52,437 bases of DNA from Oscillibacter valericigenes. GTDB taxonomy: Bacteria; Bacillota; Clostridia; Oscillospirales; Oscillospiraceae. Below the pieces are notes generated by a model that made no database searches, was not told the DNA's origin, and saw only the letters and a program-made list of their open reading frames with translations. Below, one piece after another: positions 6,661-15,470 of this stretch. Position 1 is the stretch's first letter; each line of letters begins with the position of its first letter. Where the stretch lies: the NCBI RefSeq assembly GCF_016902445.1, contig NZ_JACSNX010000019.1, positions 1 through 52,437 of the forward strand. The letters run 5' to 3'. A program made the translations under genes and the position numbers.

Positions 6661-7317
6661 TCACCGCCGCCGGCGCCGCCGCAGAAGCCAGACGGCAGCG
6701 GAGAGGGCCGTCAGTCCCCCGCCAGCCGCCAGGGAGAGCCAGAACCGGGGGCTGCCCGGCTGCCACAGGGCGCTGCCCAGCACCGTGGCGCAGGCGATCC
6801 GGGGCAGTCCCCCCAGCAGCCCGGCGGAGAGATAGACGACGCAGGGCGTGCCGGAGGCCCCCAGGTACAGGCTCACCACATCTCCCGGCGACGCGCCCGC
6901 CAGCCGCAGCAGAAACACGGACAGCCATCGGTCCTCCGCCTGGGCCCGGCAGATGCCCGCCACCCGGGGATACCGCTCCGCCAGGGCCTCCAGTCCCCCC
7001 TGCTCCCGCCGGCCCAGAAAAAAGGGGATGGTCTGGGCCACGGCGGTGCCGCAGAGGTTCACGGCCAGCGCCAGGGGAAACGGGAACAGCAGTCCCCCCG
7101 CCGCCGTCAGGGCGGACATCGGAAAGCAGATTGAGAGGCTCTTGAGGGCATACAGCCCCACCAGGAACGACGCCGCCAGAAACGTCTGTCTGGGGGAAAG
7201 GGCGGCGATCGTCTCCGCCGTCAGGGCGTGGCGGACCGGCCACAGGGCCGCCGCACCCACCGCCAGGATCAGCAGCGGCAGAGCATACCGCCCCGTGTGT
7301 ATGACACGCTTTTCCAC
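6661..7317 (-). CDS. TVP38/TMEM64 (DedA-like) membrane protein
   Basis: An integral membrane protein of about 218 aa with the SNARE-associated/VTT arrangement: an N-terminal membrane helix, then ALKSLSICFPMSALTAAGG, the membrane re-entry with GTAVAQTIPFFLGRR, a basic loop and RLAGASPGDVVSLYLGAS. It ends in a membrane helix and an Arg-rich tail of about six arginines. Family members are thought to act in lipid scrambling or membrane homeostasis; the substrate is unknown. The start is ambiguous: GTG at 7317 has AGGGGG 7 nt upstream and is preferred, while ATG at 7323 is almost on top of that site. Confidence 0.85.
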   Translation of the reverse strand: MEKRVIHTGRYALPLLILAVGAAALWPVRHALTAETIAALSPRQTFLAASFLVGLYALKSLSICFPMSALTAAGGLLFPFPLALAVNLCGTAVAQTIPFFLGRREQGGLEALAERYPRVAGICRAQAEDRWLSVFLLRLAGASPGDVVSLYLGASGTPCVVYLSAGLLGGLPRIACATVLGSALWQPGSPRFWLSLAAGGGLTALSAAVWLLRRRRRR

Positions 7318-7373
7318 GCCCATTCCCCCTGCTGCGACAAATTCAGACAGGGCTAGTATATGCGTCCGGTCCC

Positions 7374-7412
7374 AAAAAAAGCGGAGAGGCAGCCGGTATT
7401 CCGGCTGCCTCT
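7374..7412 (-). terminator. Terminator of the VanW-like gene
   Basis: A perfect 12-bp stem (7385-7396 with 7401-7412, loop TATT) is followed on the minus strand by CCGC and seven T residues (7380-7374). It lies about 30 bp after the VanW-like stop. Confidence 0.88.
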
Positions 7413-7444
7413 TTCTGCAACTGGTGACGGGATCTGCCAGTCCC

Positions 7445-9352
7445 TTATACAAAGGGTTCGTCCTGGGGCAGAACATCCGCGGAAGTGCCGGTCTCTCCGG
7501 AGGCCCCGGTTCCGCCGGCCTGGTCTGCCGCCTGCTGGCCGCCCTGCTCCGGCGTCTGGATGGTCCAGCCGTCGTCCGGCGCCGCAGGCTCTGCGGGTTC
7601 CGCAGGGACATTGGGGTCCTGCGGCTCCGTGGGCTCTGTGGGGGTGGTGGGATCAGCGGGGTCCGTGGTGCCGTCCGGCAGCTGGGCATCACCGCCGGCG
7701 GTCTCCACCGCCGGGCCCCGCAGGATCACCTTGTTGCGGGACTTATAGTCGCTGGTGGCCTCATAGGTAGAGGAGATCAGCTTGCCGTCGGCGTCATAGA
7801 CGTTGCGGTAGGTCCGGTACTTGTACCCGGTGTAGGGCGTGGTCTTCACCTGCTCCGTGCCCGGCGCCAGGGTGGGATCGTCCTCGTACACCGTCTCATA
7901 GGGGGTGGTGGACAGCCACTCGTTGGTCATCTTCACGCTGGTGCCGTCCACATTGGTCCCCAGGATCTGGACGGTCAGATAGTTGTTCTCATACCTGGTG
8001 ACGATCTTGATGGGATACAGGGAGTTGTTGGTGAACTTGTAGTCCGGCCCGCCCCAGGACACCGTGGCGTCCATGCCGGCGGTGATGTAGGCGGGAACGT
8101 ACCGGTGTGCGTACCGCTCCGTGATCTCCAGGTTGGACCGCAGGCAGGCCAGATACAGCGTGGAGGACGTCTGGCAGATGCCGCCGCCGATCTCGTCCAC
8201 CGTCTCCCCCTGGACATAGGCGGGGGCCGCCTGGTAGCCCCGGGCGGCGGTCCGCTGGCCCACCACCTCATTGTAGGAGAACACGTCGCCGCTGTTCATC
8301 ACGTACTCGTTGATGGAGGCGGCGGACAGCTTCACATTGGACCGGCGGGCGGAGGTGCCGCCAACATGGGTGCGGGCCTCCCCCAGCACGTCCCGGAACA
8401 GCACCTGCTCCAGCTCCTCCGCCGTGACGGCGGGCAGTTCCACCTGGGCGGGGACGGTGACGGTCTCGCCGGGCTCCGCCGCGTCCAGCAGCCGCTGGGC
8501 CTCGGCCACGTCGAAGTCGGCCCCGGCCTCCTCCGGCACGATGGTACCGGTCTCCTTGTCGTAGGAGGCGTTCTTCACCACGCCGGAGCAGTCGTCGTAG
8601 ATCTCCTGGGCGGTGAGGGTCTTGGCGGGGAGGATCTGGGCGCTGTCCACCAGGATGCCGACCGCTTCGCCGTCACCGGTGCCATTCCATCTTGCTTGTA
8701 CACTTTCTGTCAGGCCGGCGGCAGACACGGACAGCCCGTTCCGGGCTTTCGTAATTTGAATCGCGTTCTCCGTCACCTCATAGGAGGCATCCTGGGCCTC
8801 CCGGGAGAACTGTTCACTGAGCTCCTTCATCTTTGCCTGGAAAACAGCCTCCTCCGGCTCCTGCACAACGCTCAGGCGGCCGTCAGCTCCGATCAGACAG
8901 GCAAGATACTCTCCGCCCTTGGCCAAAAAGCTGCTGCGGCCCTGGGTGGTGTCAAAGGCGAACTGAGCACTGGTCTCATAGTCCAGGTCCTCCGTAACGC
9001 CCAGCTCCCGGTAGGTAGATTCAGCGGCAGGGGTCTCTTCGTACAGCGTGACCTCTTCAGGCGCGGATTCCCCGTCTCCGGTCTCATCGGTCCGCGGCAG
9101 ATAAAATTCCACCGTCTCCGCCGGAACTTCCTGCCGCAGCCGCTCCGCCGCCTGCTCCGGCGTAAGCCCCGCCACGTCCACGCCGTTGATGGTGGTGTTG
9201 GGGTAGAAGGTATCCAGCGAATTGGCATAAGCACACAAAGCCACGTAGGCGGCAGCGAGTACCACCACAATGGCCCCTATGATGATCAGCGGCTTTCTGC
9301 CGCCGGTTTTCAGCCGCTTCGGCGCGGTGGCTTCGTTCGTATTCGGTTCCAT
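7445..9352 (-). CDS. VanW-family cell-wall protein with a peptidoglycan-binding region
   Basis: A 635-aa membrane-anchored extracytoplasmic protein. A basic N-terminus is followed by one membrane helix (about residues 20-43), then tandem peptidoglycan-binding-type repeats (TINGVDVAGLTPEQAAERL and a second partial one), then the VanW domain with NPHV-like DVFSYNEVVG and GGGICQTSSTLY. A G5-like stretch and a Pro/Glu/Thr-rich, low-complexity tail (about 565-635) follow. VanW proteins occur in some vancomycin-resistance clusters, but this form is a common chromosomal Clostridial protein and gives no resistance by itself. The function is probably wall-associated. Its ATG at 9352 follows AGGAGGGG. 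Confidence 0.88.
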   Translation of the reverse strand: MEPNTNEATAPKRLKTGGRKPLIIIGAIVVVLAAAYVALCAYANSLDTFYPNTTINGVDVAGLTPEQAAERLRQEVPAETVEFYLPRTDETGDGESAPEEVTLYEETPAAESTYRELGVTEDLDYETSAQFAFDTTQGRSSFLAKGGEYLACLIGADGRLSVVQEPEEAVFQAKMKELSEQFSREAQDASYEVTENAIQITKARNGLSVSAAGLTESVQARWNGTGDGEAVGILVDSAQILPAKTLTAQEIYDDCSGVVKNASYDKETGTIVPEEAGADFDVAEAQRLLDAAEPGETVTVPAQVELPAVTAEELEQVLFRDVLGEARTHVGGTSARRSNVKLSAASINEYVMNSGDVFSYNEVVGQRTAARGYQAAPAYVQGETVDEIGGGICQTSSTLYLACLRSNLEITERYAHRYVPAYITAGMDATVSWGGPDYKFTNNSLYPIKIVTRYENNYLTVQILGTNVDGTSVKMTNEWLSTTPYETVYEDDPTLAPGTEQVKTTPYTGYKYRTYRNVYDADGKLISSTYEATSDYKSRNKVILRGPAVETAGGDAQLPDGTTDPADPTTPTEPTEPQDPNVPAEPAEPAAPDDGWTIQTPEQGGQQAADQAGGTGASGETGTSADVLPQDEPFV

Positions 9353-9480
9353 GAAGCCCCTCCTGTTGTTCTGTCGGATCGCCCAGACAAGCCGTGCTTT
9401 CCTAGCATATGCGTTCAGGCTTTTATTTTAGCACGTTTTTTCTGGAAAAAGCATTACAATCCCGTAACAATCAGAAGGTC

Positions 9481-10281
9481 TCAGGCCTCTTTGCGCCGCT
9501 GCTTCGGGATGCGGATGGTCAGGACGATCTGGTCCTCCGTCTCGTCCCGCTCCGTTTTGGCGTCCACCCCCGCGTCCCGGATCAGCCGCAGGCCCCGGTC
9601 CAGGCTGTTCAAAAACAGCCGCACGTCCTTGATGATGTACGTCCGCCGCCCGGCGGGGGGCGCGGACTGCAGGGCCGCCAGCCGCCGTTCCACGTATTGC
9701 TCCGTCTGGGCCACGTTCCAGTGCTTTGCCGCCGCCTGGCGCAGGGCCGTCAGCCGCTCCCCCTCGTCCTCCAGCCGCAGCAGGCACCGGGCGTGGCGCT
9801 CCGTCAGGCCGTGCTCCACCAGCAGCGCCCGGCAGGCCGGGGACAGCCGCAGCAGCCGCAGCTTGTTGGCCAGCGCCGACGGAGACATCCCCAGCTGGGC
9901 CGCCACCGCCTCCTGAGTCATGCCCGTCTGGTGGAGGAAGGCGGCGATGGCCTCCGCCTCCTCTAAATAATGCAGGTCCTTCCGCTGCAGATTCTCCACC
10001 AGGGCCAGCAGGGCGGAGGCCCGGCCGTCCACCTCCGTCTCCAGGCAGGGGACCGTCTCCTGCCCCGCCAGCCGGGCGGCCCGCAGACGCCGCTCCCCCG
10101 CCACCAGCTCCCAGCCCTCCGCGGTCCGCCGCACCGTCAGGGGCTGGAGGATGCCGTGGCGGCGGATGGACTCCGCCAGCTCCCGGAGCGGCGCCTCCTC
10201 AAAGGTCCGCCGGGGCTGCATGGGGTTGGGGCGGATCTCCCCCGCCGGGAGCCACAGGACCTTCCGTTCCGGCCTGTCCAT
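9481..10281 (-). CDS. noc: Nucleoid occlusion protein Noc (ParB/Spo0J paralogue)
   Basis: A ParB-family protein of 266 aa. The N-terminal ParB/sulfiredoxin-like domain holds GERRLRAARLAG (the CTP-binding Arg box), followed by the HTH domain with MSPSALANKLRLLRL and a C-terminal dimerisation region. The NKLRLL signature matches Noc rather than ParB/Spo0J; the window's own ParB has TNALRLL at the same place, so the two differ in DNA specificity. Noc coats DNA at its NBS sites and blocks division over the nucleoid. It usually lies beside rsmG and parA-parB, but here it is about 30 kb away. No clear ATTTCCCGGGAAAT site was seen. The start at 10281 follows GGAGGTGG. Confidence 0.88.
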   Translation of the reverse strand: MDRPERKVLWLPAGEIRPNPMQPRRTFEEAPLRELAESIRRHGILQPLTVRRTAEGWELVAGERRLRAARLAGQETVPCLETEVDGRASALLALVENLQRKDLHYLEEAEAIAAFLHQTGMTQEAVAAQLGMSPSALANKLRLLRLSPACRALLVEHGLTERHARCLLRLEDEGERLTALRQAAAKHWNVAQTEQYVERRLAALQSAPPAGRRTYIIKDVRLFLNSLDRGLRLIRDAGVDAKTERDETEDQIVLTIRIPKQRRKEA

Positions 10282-10362
10282 GGGACCACCTCCTTATCAT
10301 TTCCTTCATTTTACAGGGCATGTCCCAAAAAGGCAGGGGGAATCTGTCGAGGCGGAAAAATC

Positions 10363-10578
10363 AGGCGGCCGTCCTGTGGGACGGCCGCCTCAGCTTGTCG
10401 AAAAAGTCTTTTCGACAAGCTGCTTGCGTTTTTCAGAACTTTTCAAAGTTCTGAAAAACAGTTGATTGAAAACGAAAGACACCCCTCCTGGGTTTCTTTC
10501 GTAGCTATCTTCCTTCCCGTCTCCCTGGATTTCCGGGTTGATCGACAGCCTGAAGCGGCCGTCCTGTGGGACGGCCGC
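10363..10578. repeat. Cluster of long perfect hairpins between prmA and noc
   Basis: The 348-bp gap holds four perfect hairpins. HP1 is 10363-10390 (12-bp stem, loop TGTG). HP2 is 10391-10422 (14-bp stem, loop AGTC). HP3 is 10428-10459 (14-bp stem, loop TTCA). HP4 is 10555-10578 (10-bp stem, loop TGTG). HP1 and HP4 share the same core, so the 216-bp block is bounded by two copies of one palindrome. HP1 is followed on the minus strand by GATTTTT and may end prmA transcription. The rest has no gene. The block looks like an inserted miniature element or a stack of REP-like units. Confidence 0.8.
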
Positions 10579-10629
10579 CCGATCTGCTCAGCGCTCTGTT
10601 CGGTTGTTCCGGCGGAAGTGTCCGCGCTC

Positions 10630-11604
10630 TCAGCGGCAGAGATAGGAGAACCAGCCCTCGGCGCTGCGGGTCTCCACGATCTCCCAGCCGTTGACCCGCA
10701 GGCAATCCGCCACCTCCTCCGCCCGGTCGTCGATGATGCCGGAGCAGAGGAACCGGCCGCCCGGGGCCAGCATGGGCCGCACCAGCGGTGCCAGGCCCTT
10801 GATGACGTCCGCCACGATGTTGGCCACCACCATCTGCCAGCCGCCCCCCAGCCCGGTCCGCAGGGCCTCGTCCCCCAGCACATCACCGATGCGGACGGTG
10901 TAGGTATCCCTGCCGATGCCGTTGAGGGCGGCGTTCTCATAGGCCACGTCCAAACACTTGTCGTCGATGTCCACCGCCGTGGCGGCAGATGCCCCCAGCT
11001 TCAGCGCCGCGATAGAGAGGATGCCGCTGCCGCAGCCCAGGTCCAGCACCCGCTCGCCGCCATGAATGGTCTTCTCCAGCGCCGTCAGGCACAGCCGGGT
11101 GGTGGCGTGGCTGCCGGTGCCGAAGGTCAGGCCGGGATCCAGCACCAACGGCACCCGGCCCGCCCGGAGCCCCGCCTGGACCTTGGGATCCTCCCGCAGC
11201 CACTCCGGCACCACCAGCAGCCGGTCCCCGATCTCCATGGGCTTGTAGTACTGCTTCCAGTTGTTCTCCCAGTCGGCGTCCTCCAGGTCGTCCAGGGTCA
11301 TCAGCAGCGTGCCGCAGTCCGCCCGGGCCTTCTTCAGCTCCTCCAGGGCGATGCGGACCTCCCCCAGCTTGGCGAAGCCCTCGTCCCCCGCCTCCAGGTA
11401 GAAGGTGATCCGGGACCGGCCCTGCATCTCCTGCCGCAGATCCTCGTCCACATAGTCCCAGTACTGATGGTTGTTCTCCAGAAAGTCCTCAAACTCCGTC
11501 TCGTCGTCGATCACCACGCCGTCGATCCCGTGGGCGGAGAGCATCGTCTCCACCGCCTCCAGTCCGGCGTGGTTCGTGTCGACATGTACTTCCAGCCATT
11601 TCAC
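10630..11604 (-). CDS. prmA: Ribosomal protein L11 methyltransferase PrmA
   Basis: A SAM-dependent methyltransferase that trimethylates ribosomal protein L11. An N-terminal L11-recognition domain (about residues 1-110) is followed by the Rossmann methyltransferase domain with DPGLTFGTGSHATTRLCL, motif I LDLGCGSGILSIAA, and the post-motif VVANIVADVI (the usual NI[LV]A block). The length, 324 aa, is typical. GTG at 11604 is chosen because GAGGTG is 6 nt upstream and MKWLEV is the usual start; the upstream GTG at 11613 overlaps that site. A two-way terminator separates it from degV. Confidence 0.93.
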   Translation of the reverse strand: MKWLEVHVDTNHAGLEAVETMLSAHGIDGVVIDDETEFEDFLENNHQYWDYVDEDLRQEMQGRSRITFYLEAGDEGFAKLGEVRIALEELKKARADCGTLLMTLDDLEDADWENNWKQYYKPMEIGDRLLVVPEWLREDPKVQAGLRAGRVPLVLDPGLTFGTGSHATTRLCLTALEKTIHGGERVLDLGCGSGILSIAALKLGASAATAVDIDDKCLDVAYENAALNGIGRDTYTVRIGDVLGDEALRTGLGGGWQMVVANIVADVIKGLAPLVRPMLAPGGRFLCSGIIDDRAEEVADCLRVNGWEIVETRSAEGWFSYLCR

Positions 11605-11650
11605 GGCCGTCACCTCATCTCTCCGCCGGGGCGGATAATTTTGATCTCCA

Positions 11651-11684
11651 GGGAAAAACGCCCCTTCAAAGGGGCGCTTTTCCC
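11651..11684 (-). terminator. degV terminator
   Basis: A 14-bp stem with one mismatch (11651-11664 with 11671-11684, loop TTCAAA) lies 9 nt beyond the degV stop. T runs on both strands are built into the stem, so it could stop transcription from either side, though only degV reads into it. Confidence 0.75.
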
Positions 11685-11692
11685 GTCCAAAC

Positions 11693-12565
11693 TCACCGGT
11701 GGCTGCCCAGGAAGAACAGGGCCAGCGTGCCGGGGCCGGAGTGGTTGCCGATCACCGGCCCCACGTAGTTGATATAGATCTCCTTGACGCCGAAGCGGCG
11801 GCGCACCTCGTCCGCCACAAAGTCGGCGTCCGCCTCGCAGTCGCCGTGGCTGATGAATACGGTCTGCCCCGCCGGGTCGACGGCGCTCTCCGCCATCCGG
11901 TCCACCAGCGCCAGCAGAGACGCCTTCCGCCCCCGGGCTTTGCTCACCGGCACCAGATGGCCGGTGTCGTCCACATGCAGCACCGGCTTGATGGACAGCA
12001 TGGTGCCGAACAGTGCCGCGGCGGCGCTGACCCGGCCGCCCCGCTTCAAATGGTTCAGATCATCCACGGTGAACCAGTGGCAGACCTTCCCCTTGGTCTC
12101 CTCCGCAAAGGCATGGACCTCGTCCACGGTCCGCCCCTTCCGCTTCTCCTGCACGCAGAGATACACCAGCAGTCCCTGTCCCAGCGAGGCACTGAGGCTG
12201 TCCACCACATAGATCTTCCGGTCCGGATATGCCTCCCGCAGGTCGTCGGCGGCGATCACCGCGGATTGGTAGGTGGTGGAGAGGGCAGAGGAGAAGGCCA
12301 GATACAGCACATCCCGGCCGCTGTCCAGGATCTTCCGCATGGCCTCGTCAAAGACGCCCACGCTGATGGCGGAGGTGGTGGCCAGGGCACCGGAGCGGAG
12401 CTTGGCATAGAAGTCCCGGAAGCCGATCTCCCGGCCGTCCAGATAGTTGTGGTACACCTGATCCCCCATGTTCAGGCTCAGGGGCAGCACCTCCAGCTCC
12501 AGATCCGCCGCCATCTGGGCGGTCATGTCGCAGCAGCTGTCTGTCAGGATCACAAAATCATCCAT
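11693..12565 (-). CDS. DegV family fatty-acid-binding protein
   Basis: A DegV-domain protein of 290 aa. The first lobe starts VILTDSCCDM and contains the TTSAISVGVFDEA block; the second has VVDSLSASLGQGLL, HLKRGGRVSA and SIKPVLHVDD. Family members (FakB) bind a fatty acid and present it to the kinase FakA for phosphorylation. No fakA gene is in this window, so a FakB role is family-based inference. ATG at 12565 follows AAGGAGAGGG; a TTG two codons upstream is the less likely alternative. It starts 2 nt after the DUF1836 stop, so the two are one operon. Confidence 0.9.
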   Translation of the reverse strand: MDDFVILTDSCCDMTAQMAADLELEVLPLSLNMGDQVYHNYLDGREIGFRDFYAKLRSGALATTSAISVGVFDEAMRKILDSGRDVLYLAFSSALSTTYQSAVIAADDLREAYPDRKIYVVDSLSASLGQGLLVYLCVQEKRKGRTVDEVHAFAEETKGKVCHWFTVDDLNHLKRGGRVSAAAALFGTMLSIKPVLHVDDTGHLVPVSKARGRKASLLALVDRMAESAVDPAGQTVFISHGDCEADADFVADEVRRRFGVKEIYINYVGPVIGNHSGPGTLALFFLGSHR

Positions 12566-12567
12566 AC

Positions 12568-13143
12568 TCAATCCCTCTCCTTTTCCTTTTTGCTCTTTCC
12601 GCGGGGCTGGGCGGCGGTCTCCGCCGCCTCCTGGGTCTCCTTCCGCTGCCGCAGCAGGGATACATACCGGCTGCTGGCCACGCCGGCGGCATAGCTCATC
12701 AGGGCAAAATGGATGGCGGCGTCCGCCAGCTCATCCTCTCCGGTGCGGTCCTCCATCTCTCCGGCCACGGCGTTGAGCGCCTTGTCCAGACTGGAGCAGA
12801 AGGCGGCGTATCCGTCCGGGATGGGCCGGTCTCCCCGGAGCTCCTCCCGGATCAGCAGGTCCATGTCCCGGGTGGACATCACCCGCTTCAAAACACAGAT
12901 AGCGGTGAGATAGGCCAGGTGGTCCCGGCTGTACTTCTTCCCCTCCGCCCGGGGCACCAGACCGCTTTTGGTATAGTTGTTCACCATGGCGGCGGTGAGG
13001 CCGTCATCCTCGTCGAATCGGATCACCTGCCGGTCCATATAGCTGAGCACCTGGTCCATATACAGGGAGAAATCCGGCAGCTGATCCCAGGGCACAGGCC
13101 GCTGGCTCCGCAGGCGCTCCCGCAGCTCTGTCAGGTCATACAC
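12568..13143 (-). CDS. DUF1836 MerR-like regulatory protein
   Basis: A 191-aa protein of the DUF1836 family. Residues about 45-85 look like a MerR-type winged helix (DDGLTAAMVNNYTKSGLVP, KKYSRDHLAYL), followed by a helical region and a charged, probably disordered tail (QRKETQEAAETAA, KSKKEKERD). DUF1836 proteins are annotated as putative transcriptional regulators in Clostridia; no target is known to me. It lies immediately upstream of degV and shares its transcript. Confidence 0.8.
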   Translation of the reverse strand: MYDLTELRERLRSQRPVPWDQLPDFSLYMDQVLSYMDRQVIRFDEDDGLTAAMVNNYTKSGLVPRAEGKKYSRDHLAYLTAICVLKRVMSTRDMDLLIREELRGDRPIPDGYAAFCSSLDKALNAVAGEMEDRTGEDELADAAIHFALMSYAAGVASSRYVSLLRQRKETQEAAETAAQPRGKSKKEKERD

Positions 13144-13259
13144 GCGGGCAACACTCCTTCCGCCGTTGGCACGGCTTTCATTCGGAGCCAGTATACCACA
13201 GGAATGTGATTTTGTAAATCGTATTTTAAAAAGTCCGGTATCGTTTCTTCTGTTTGCCG

Positions 13260-14642
13260 TTATTTCCCCACGCAGAAGCGGGAAAAAATGCGGGAGACGA
13301 TCTCCTCCTTCGCCGTGCGGCCCGTCAGCTCTCCCAGAGCCTCCAGAGCCTCTTCCGCGTCGGTGAGGACCGCGTCGGGCGTCAGGCCCGCTTCCAGGCC
13401 CTCCAGGGCCCGGCGGACAGCCTCCAGGGCCCGGCGGGCGGCGTCCTCCTGGCGCCGGTCCGTCAGCAGGCTGCCCGCCTCCCCCGGATCCCCTGCGGGA
13501 AAGAGCTTCGCCACGGCTGCTTCCAGAAGCCGCAGGCCGCCGGGGGCCACGGAGCTGACGGCGAGATAGGCGTCCGGCTCCCGGATGCCCCGGGGCAGGG
13601 AGAGGACGCGGGCCTCACCGGGGGGCAGCAGGTCGCTCTTGCTGTCGGCCACGATGTAGTGGGGCGCCGTCTGCGCCAGCTCCAGGATCTCCCGGTCCTC
13701 TGCCGTGATGTCCCCCGTACCGTCGATCAGCACGATCACCAGCTCCGCGGAGGCCACGGCCTGCCGGGACCGCTCCACCCCCAGTTTTTCCACCACGTCC
13801 TCCGTGTCCCGGATGCCGGCGGTGTCGATGAGCCGCAGCAGCACGCCGCCGCAGAGGACGGATTCCTCCACCGTGTCCCGGGTGGTGCCGGGGACGTCGG
13901 TGACGATGGCCCGGTCATACCCCGCCAGGGCGTTGAGCAGCGAGGATTTCCCCGCATTGGGCCGGCCCACGATGGCCGTGCGGACGCCGGATTTCAGCAC
14001 CTGTCCCCGGCGGCAGGTGTCCAACAGATGGTCCAGCCGTCCGGCGGCGTCCCGGAGGGCGGCGGCGATCTCCTCCGGCCGGACATCCTCGATGTCCTCG
14101 TCCGGGTAGTCCACCACGGCGTAGAACCGGGAGGTGACCTCCAGCAGCTCCTCCTGGACCGGCTCCAGCACCCGGCGCAGGCCGCCGTCCAGCTGGGCGG
14201 CGGCGTTTCGGGCCGCGGCGGCGGTCTCCGCGTCGATGAGGTCCACCACCGCCTCCGCCTGGGTCAGGTCCATCCGGCCGTTCAAAAACGCCCGCTTGGT
14301 GAACTCCCCGGCCTGGGCCTGCCGGGCCCCGGCGGCGAACAGGGCGGACAGCAGCTCCCGCAGCACCACCGGGGAGCCGTGGCAGTGGAACTCGGCGCAG
14401 TCCTCCCCGGTATAGCTGCCCGGGCCCGGGAGCCGCACCGCCAGCCCCCGGTCGATGACCCGCCCGTCCCGGTCCAGCATCTCGCCGAAGACCATCTTCC
14501 GGGGGTCCTGGCCGGCGAAGGGACGGCCGTTGGCCGCTCGGAACACCCGCTCGCACAGGGCGAAGCACCCCTCGCCGGACACCCGGACGATGCCGATGGC
14601 AGTGGCTGCACTGCCGGTGGCAATGGCGGCGATCACGTCCAT
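13260..14642 (-). CDS. mnmE: tRNA modification GTPase MnmE (TrmE)
   Basis: A GTPase that, together with MnmG, makes the 5-carboxymethylaminomethyl group on wobble uridine 34. The 460 aa contain an N-terminal folate-binding domain (about 1-120), a helical domain, and an inserted G domain with GRPNAGKSSLLN (G1), GTTRDT (G2), DTAG (G3) and DSKSD in place of NKxD. It ends with FCVGK, which carries the family's C-terminal Cys. The ATG at 14642 follows AAAAGGAGC. mnmG is not in the window. Confidence 0.96.
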   Translation of the reverse strand: MDVIAAIATGSAATAIGIVRVSGEGCFALCERVFRAANGRPFAGQDPRKMVFGEMLDRDGRVIDRGLAVRLPGPGSYTGEDCAEFHCHGSPVVLRELLSALFAAGARQAQAGEFTKRAFLNGRMDLTQAEAVVDLIDAETAAAARNAAAQLDGGLRRVLEPVQEELLEVTSRFYAVVDYPDEDIEDVRPEEIAAALRDAAGRLDHLLDTCRRGQVLKSGVRTAIVGRPNAGKSSLLNALAGYDRAIVTDVPGTTRDTVEESVLCGGVLLRLIDTAGIRDTEDVVEKLGVERSRQAVASAELVIVLIDGTGDITAEDREILELAQTAPHYIVADSKSDLLPPGEARVLSLPRGIREPDAYLAVSSVAPGGLRLLEAAVAKLFPAGDPGEAGSLLTDRRQEDAARRALEAVRRALEGLEAGLTPDAVLTDAEEALEALGELTGRTAKEEIVSRIFSRFCVGK

Positions 14643-14693
14643 AATGGTCAGCTCCTTTTAAAAAAATGAGAACGCCGCGGCCGGCCCCTCCCC

Positions 14694-15380
14694 TCACCGG
14701 CGGAGGATCCCGCCGTGATAGCAGAGCCAGCAGTCCGCGTCCAGTGCCAGCAGCTTCTGGAGAGACGCCTCCGCCTGGGGAAGGTCCAGGGCGAACTGGG
14801 GATTCGCCACCGCCGGCGTCCCGGCCTCCAGGACTGCCGCGTCTCCGGTCACCACCGCCCGCAGCCCGGGCAGGTACAGGGAGCAGTGGCCCGGGGTGTG
14901 TCCCGGCGTGGCGATCACCCGGCAGCCGCCGCACCAGGGCAGCAGGTCGCCGTCAGCCACCGTCTGGTGGACCGGGGCGGGCTCCACCGCTTTCAGCCGC
15001 CGGCAGAAGGCCTCGCCCCAGGCCCGTGCCTCCGGGGACAGGGTGGGCTGCAGCGCCTCGGCCTGGCACAGCCGCAGGGACTTCCGCGCCCCGGTGAGAT
15101 AGGGCGCCTCCCCCTCCCCCGCCACCACCCGGATCTGGGGATACCGGGCGCACAGCCGGGCCAGGCCTCCCATGTGGTCGTCGTCGTGATGGGTGATAAA
15201 GACCTCCGTCAGCTCCGCCGGCGAGAGGCCCAGCCCCGCCATGGCGTCCTCGATCAGCGGCAGGGAGTCCGGATAGCCGCAGTCCACCAGCACCAGGTGC
15301 GCCCCATCTGCCAGCAGCGCCGGGCAGAGGACCTCCCCGGTCCCCGGGACCGTCAGGGGCAGCGGGATCAGCATGGCCAT
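14694..15380 (-). CDS. Metallo-beta-lactamase-fold hydrolase
   Basis: A soluble MBL-fold hydrolase of 228 aa. Metal-ligand motif 1 is [12 protein letters not shown], a His-x-Asp-x-Asp-His variant of the usual HxHxDH. Later come [11 protein letters not shown] (His ligand), TGDAAV (bridging Asp) and a final CYHGG (His ligand). The substrate is unknown; such proteins range from lactonases to glyoxalase II-like enzymes. ATG at 15380 follows GAGGAGGG; the in-frame extension to 15455 runs through the pnp terminator and is not coding. A 51-bp gap separates it from mnmE. Confidence 0.87.
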   Translation of the reverse strand: MAMLIPLPLTVPGTGEVLCPALLADGAHLVLVDCGYPDSLPLIEDAMAGLGLSPAELTEVFITHHDDDHMGGLARLCARYPQIRVVAGEGEAPYLTGARKSLRLCQAEALQPTLSPEARAWGEAFCRRLKAVEPAPVHQTVADGDLLPWCGGCRVIATPGHTPGHCSLYLPGLRAVVTGDAAVLEAGTPAVANPQFALDLPQAEASLQKLLALDADCWLCYHGGILRR

Positions 15381-15418
15381 CGGGTGCCCTCCTCTCTTCT
15401 GCAATACAAATCTGCAAT

Positions 15419-15450
15419 ACAAAACCGGGCGGGCAAGCTGCCCGCCCGGT
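15419..15450 (-). terminator. pnp terminator
   Basis: A perfect 12-bp GC-rich stem (15424-15435 with 15439-15450, loop AGC) is followed on the minus strand by TTTTGTATT. It lies about 70 bp after the pnp stop. Next to it (15398-15423) a 13-bp unit TCTGCAATACAAA occurs twice in tandem. Confidence 0.85.
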
Positions 15451-15470
15451 CGCATTCGGTTCGTTTCGCG

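Noticed and set aside
7445..9352. Vancomycin resistance gene
   Set aside because: VanW-domain proteins are common in Clostridia; no vanH, vanA/B or vanX genes are present.
10525..10545. Noc binding site near noc
   Set aside because: GGATTTCCGGGTT only partly resembles ATTTCCCGGGAAAT and is not palindromic.
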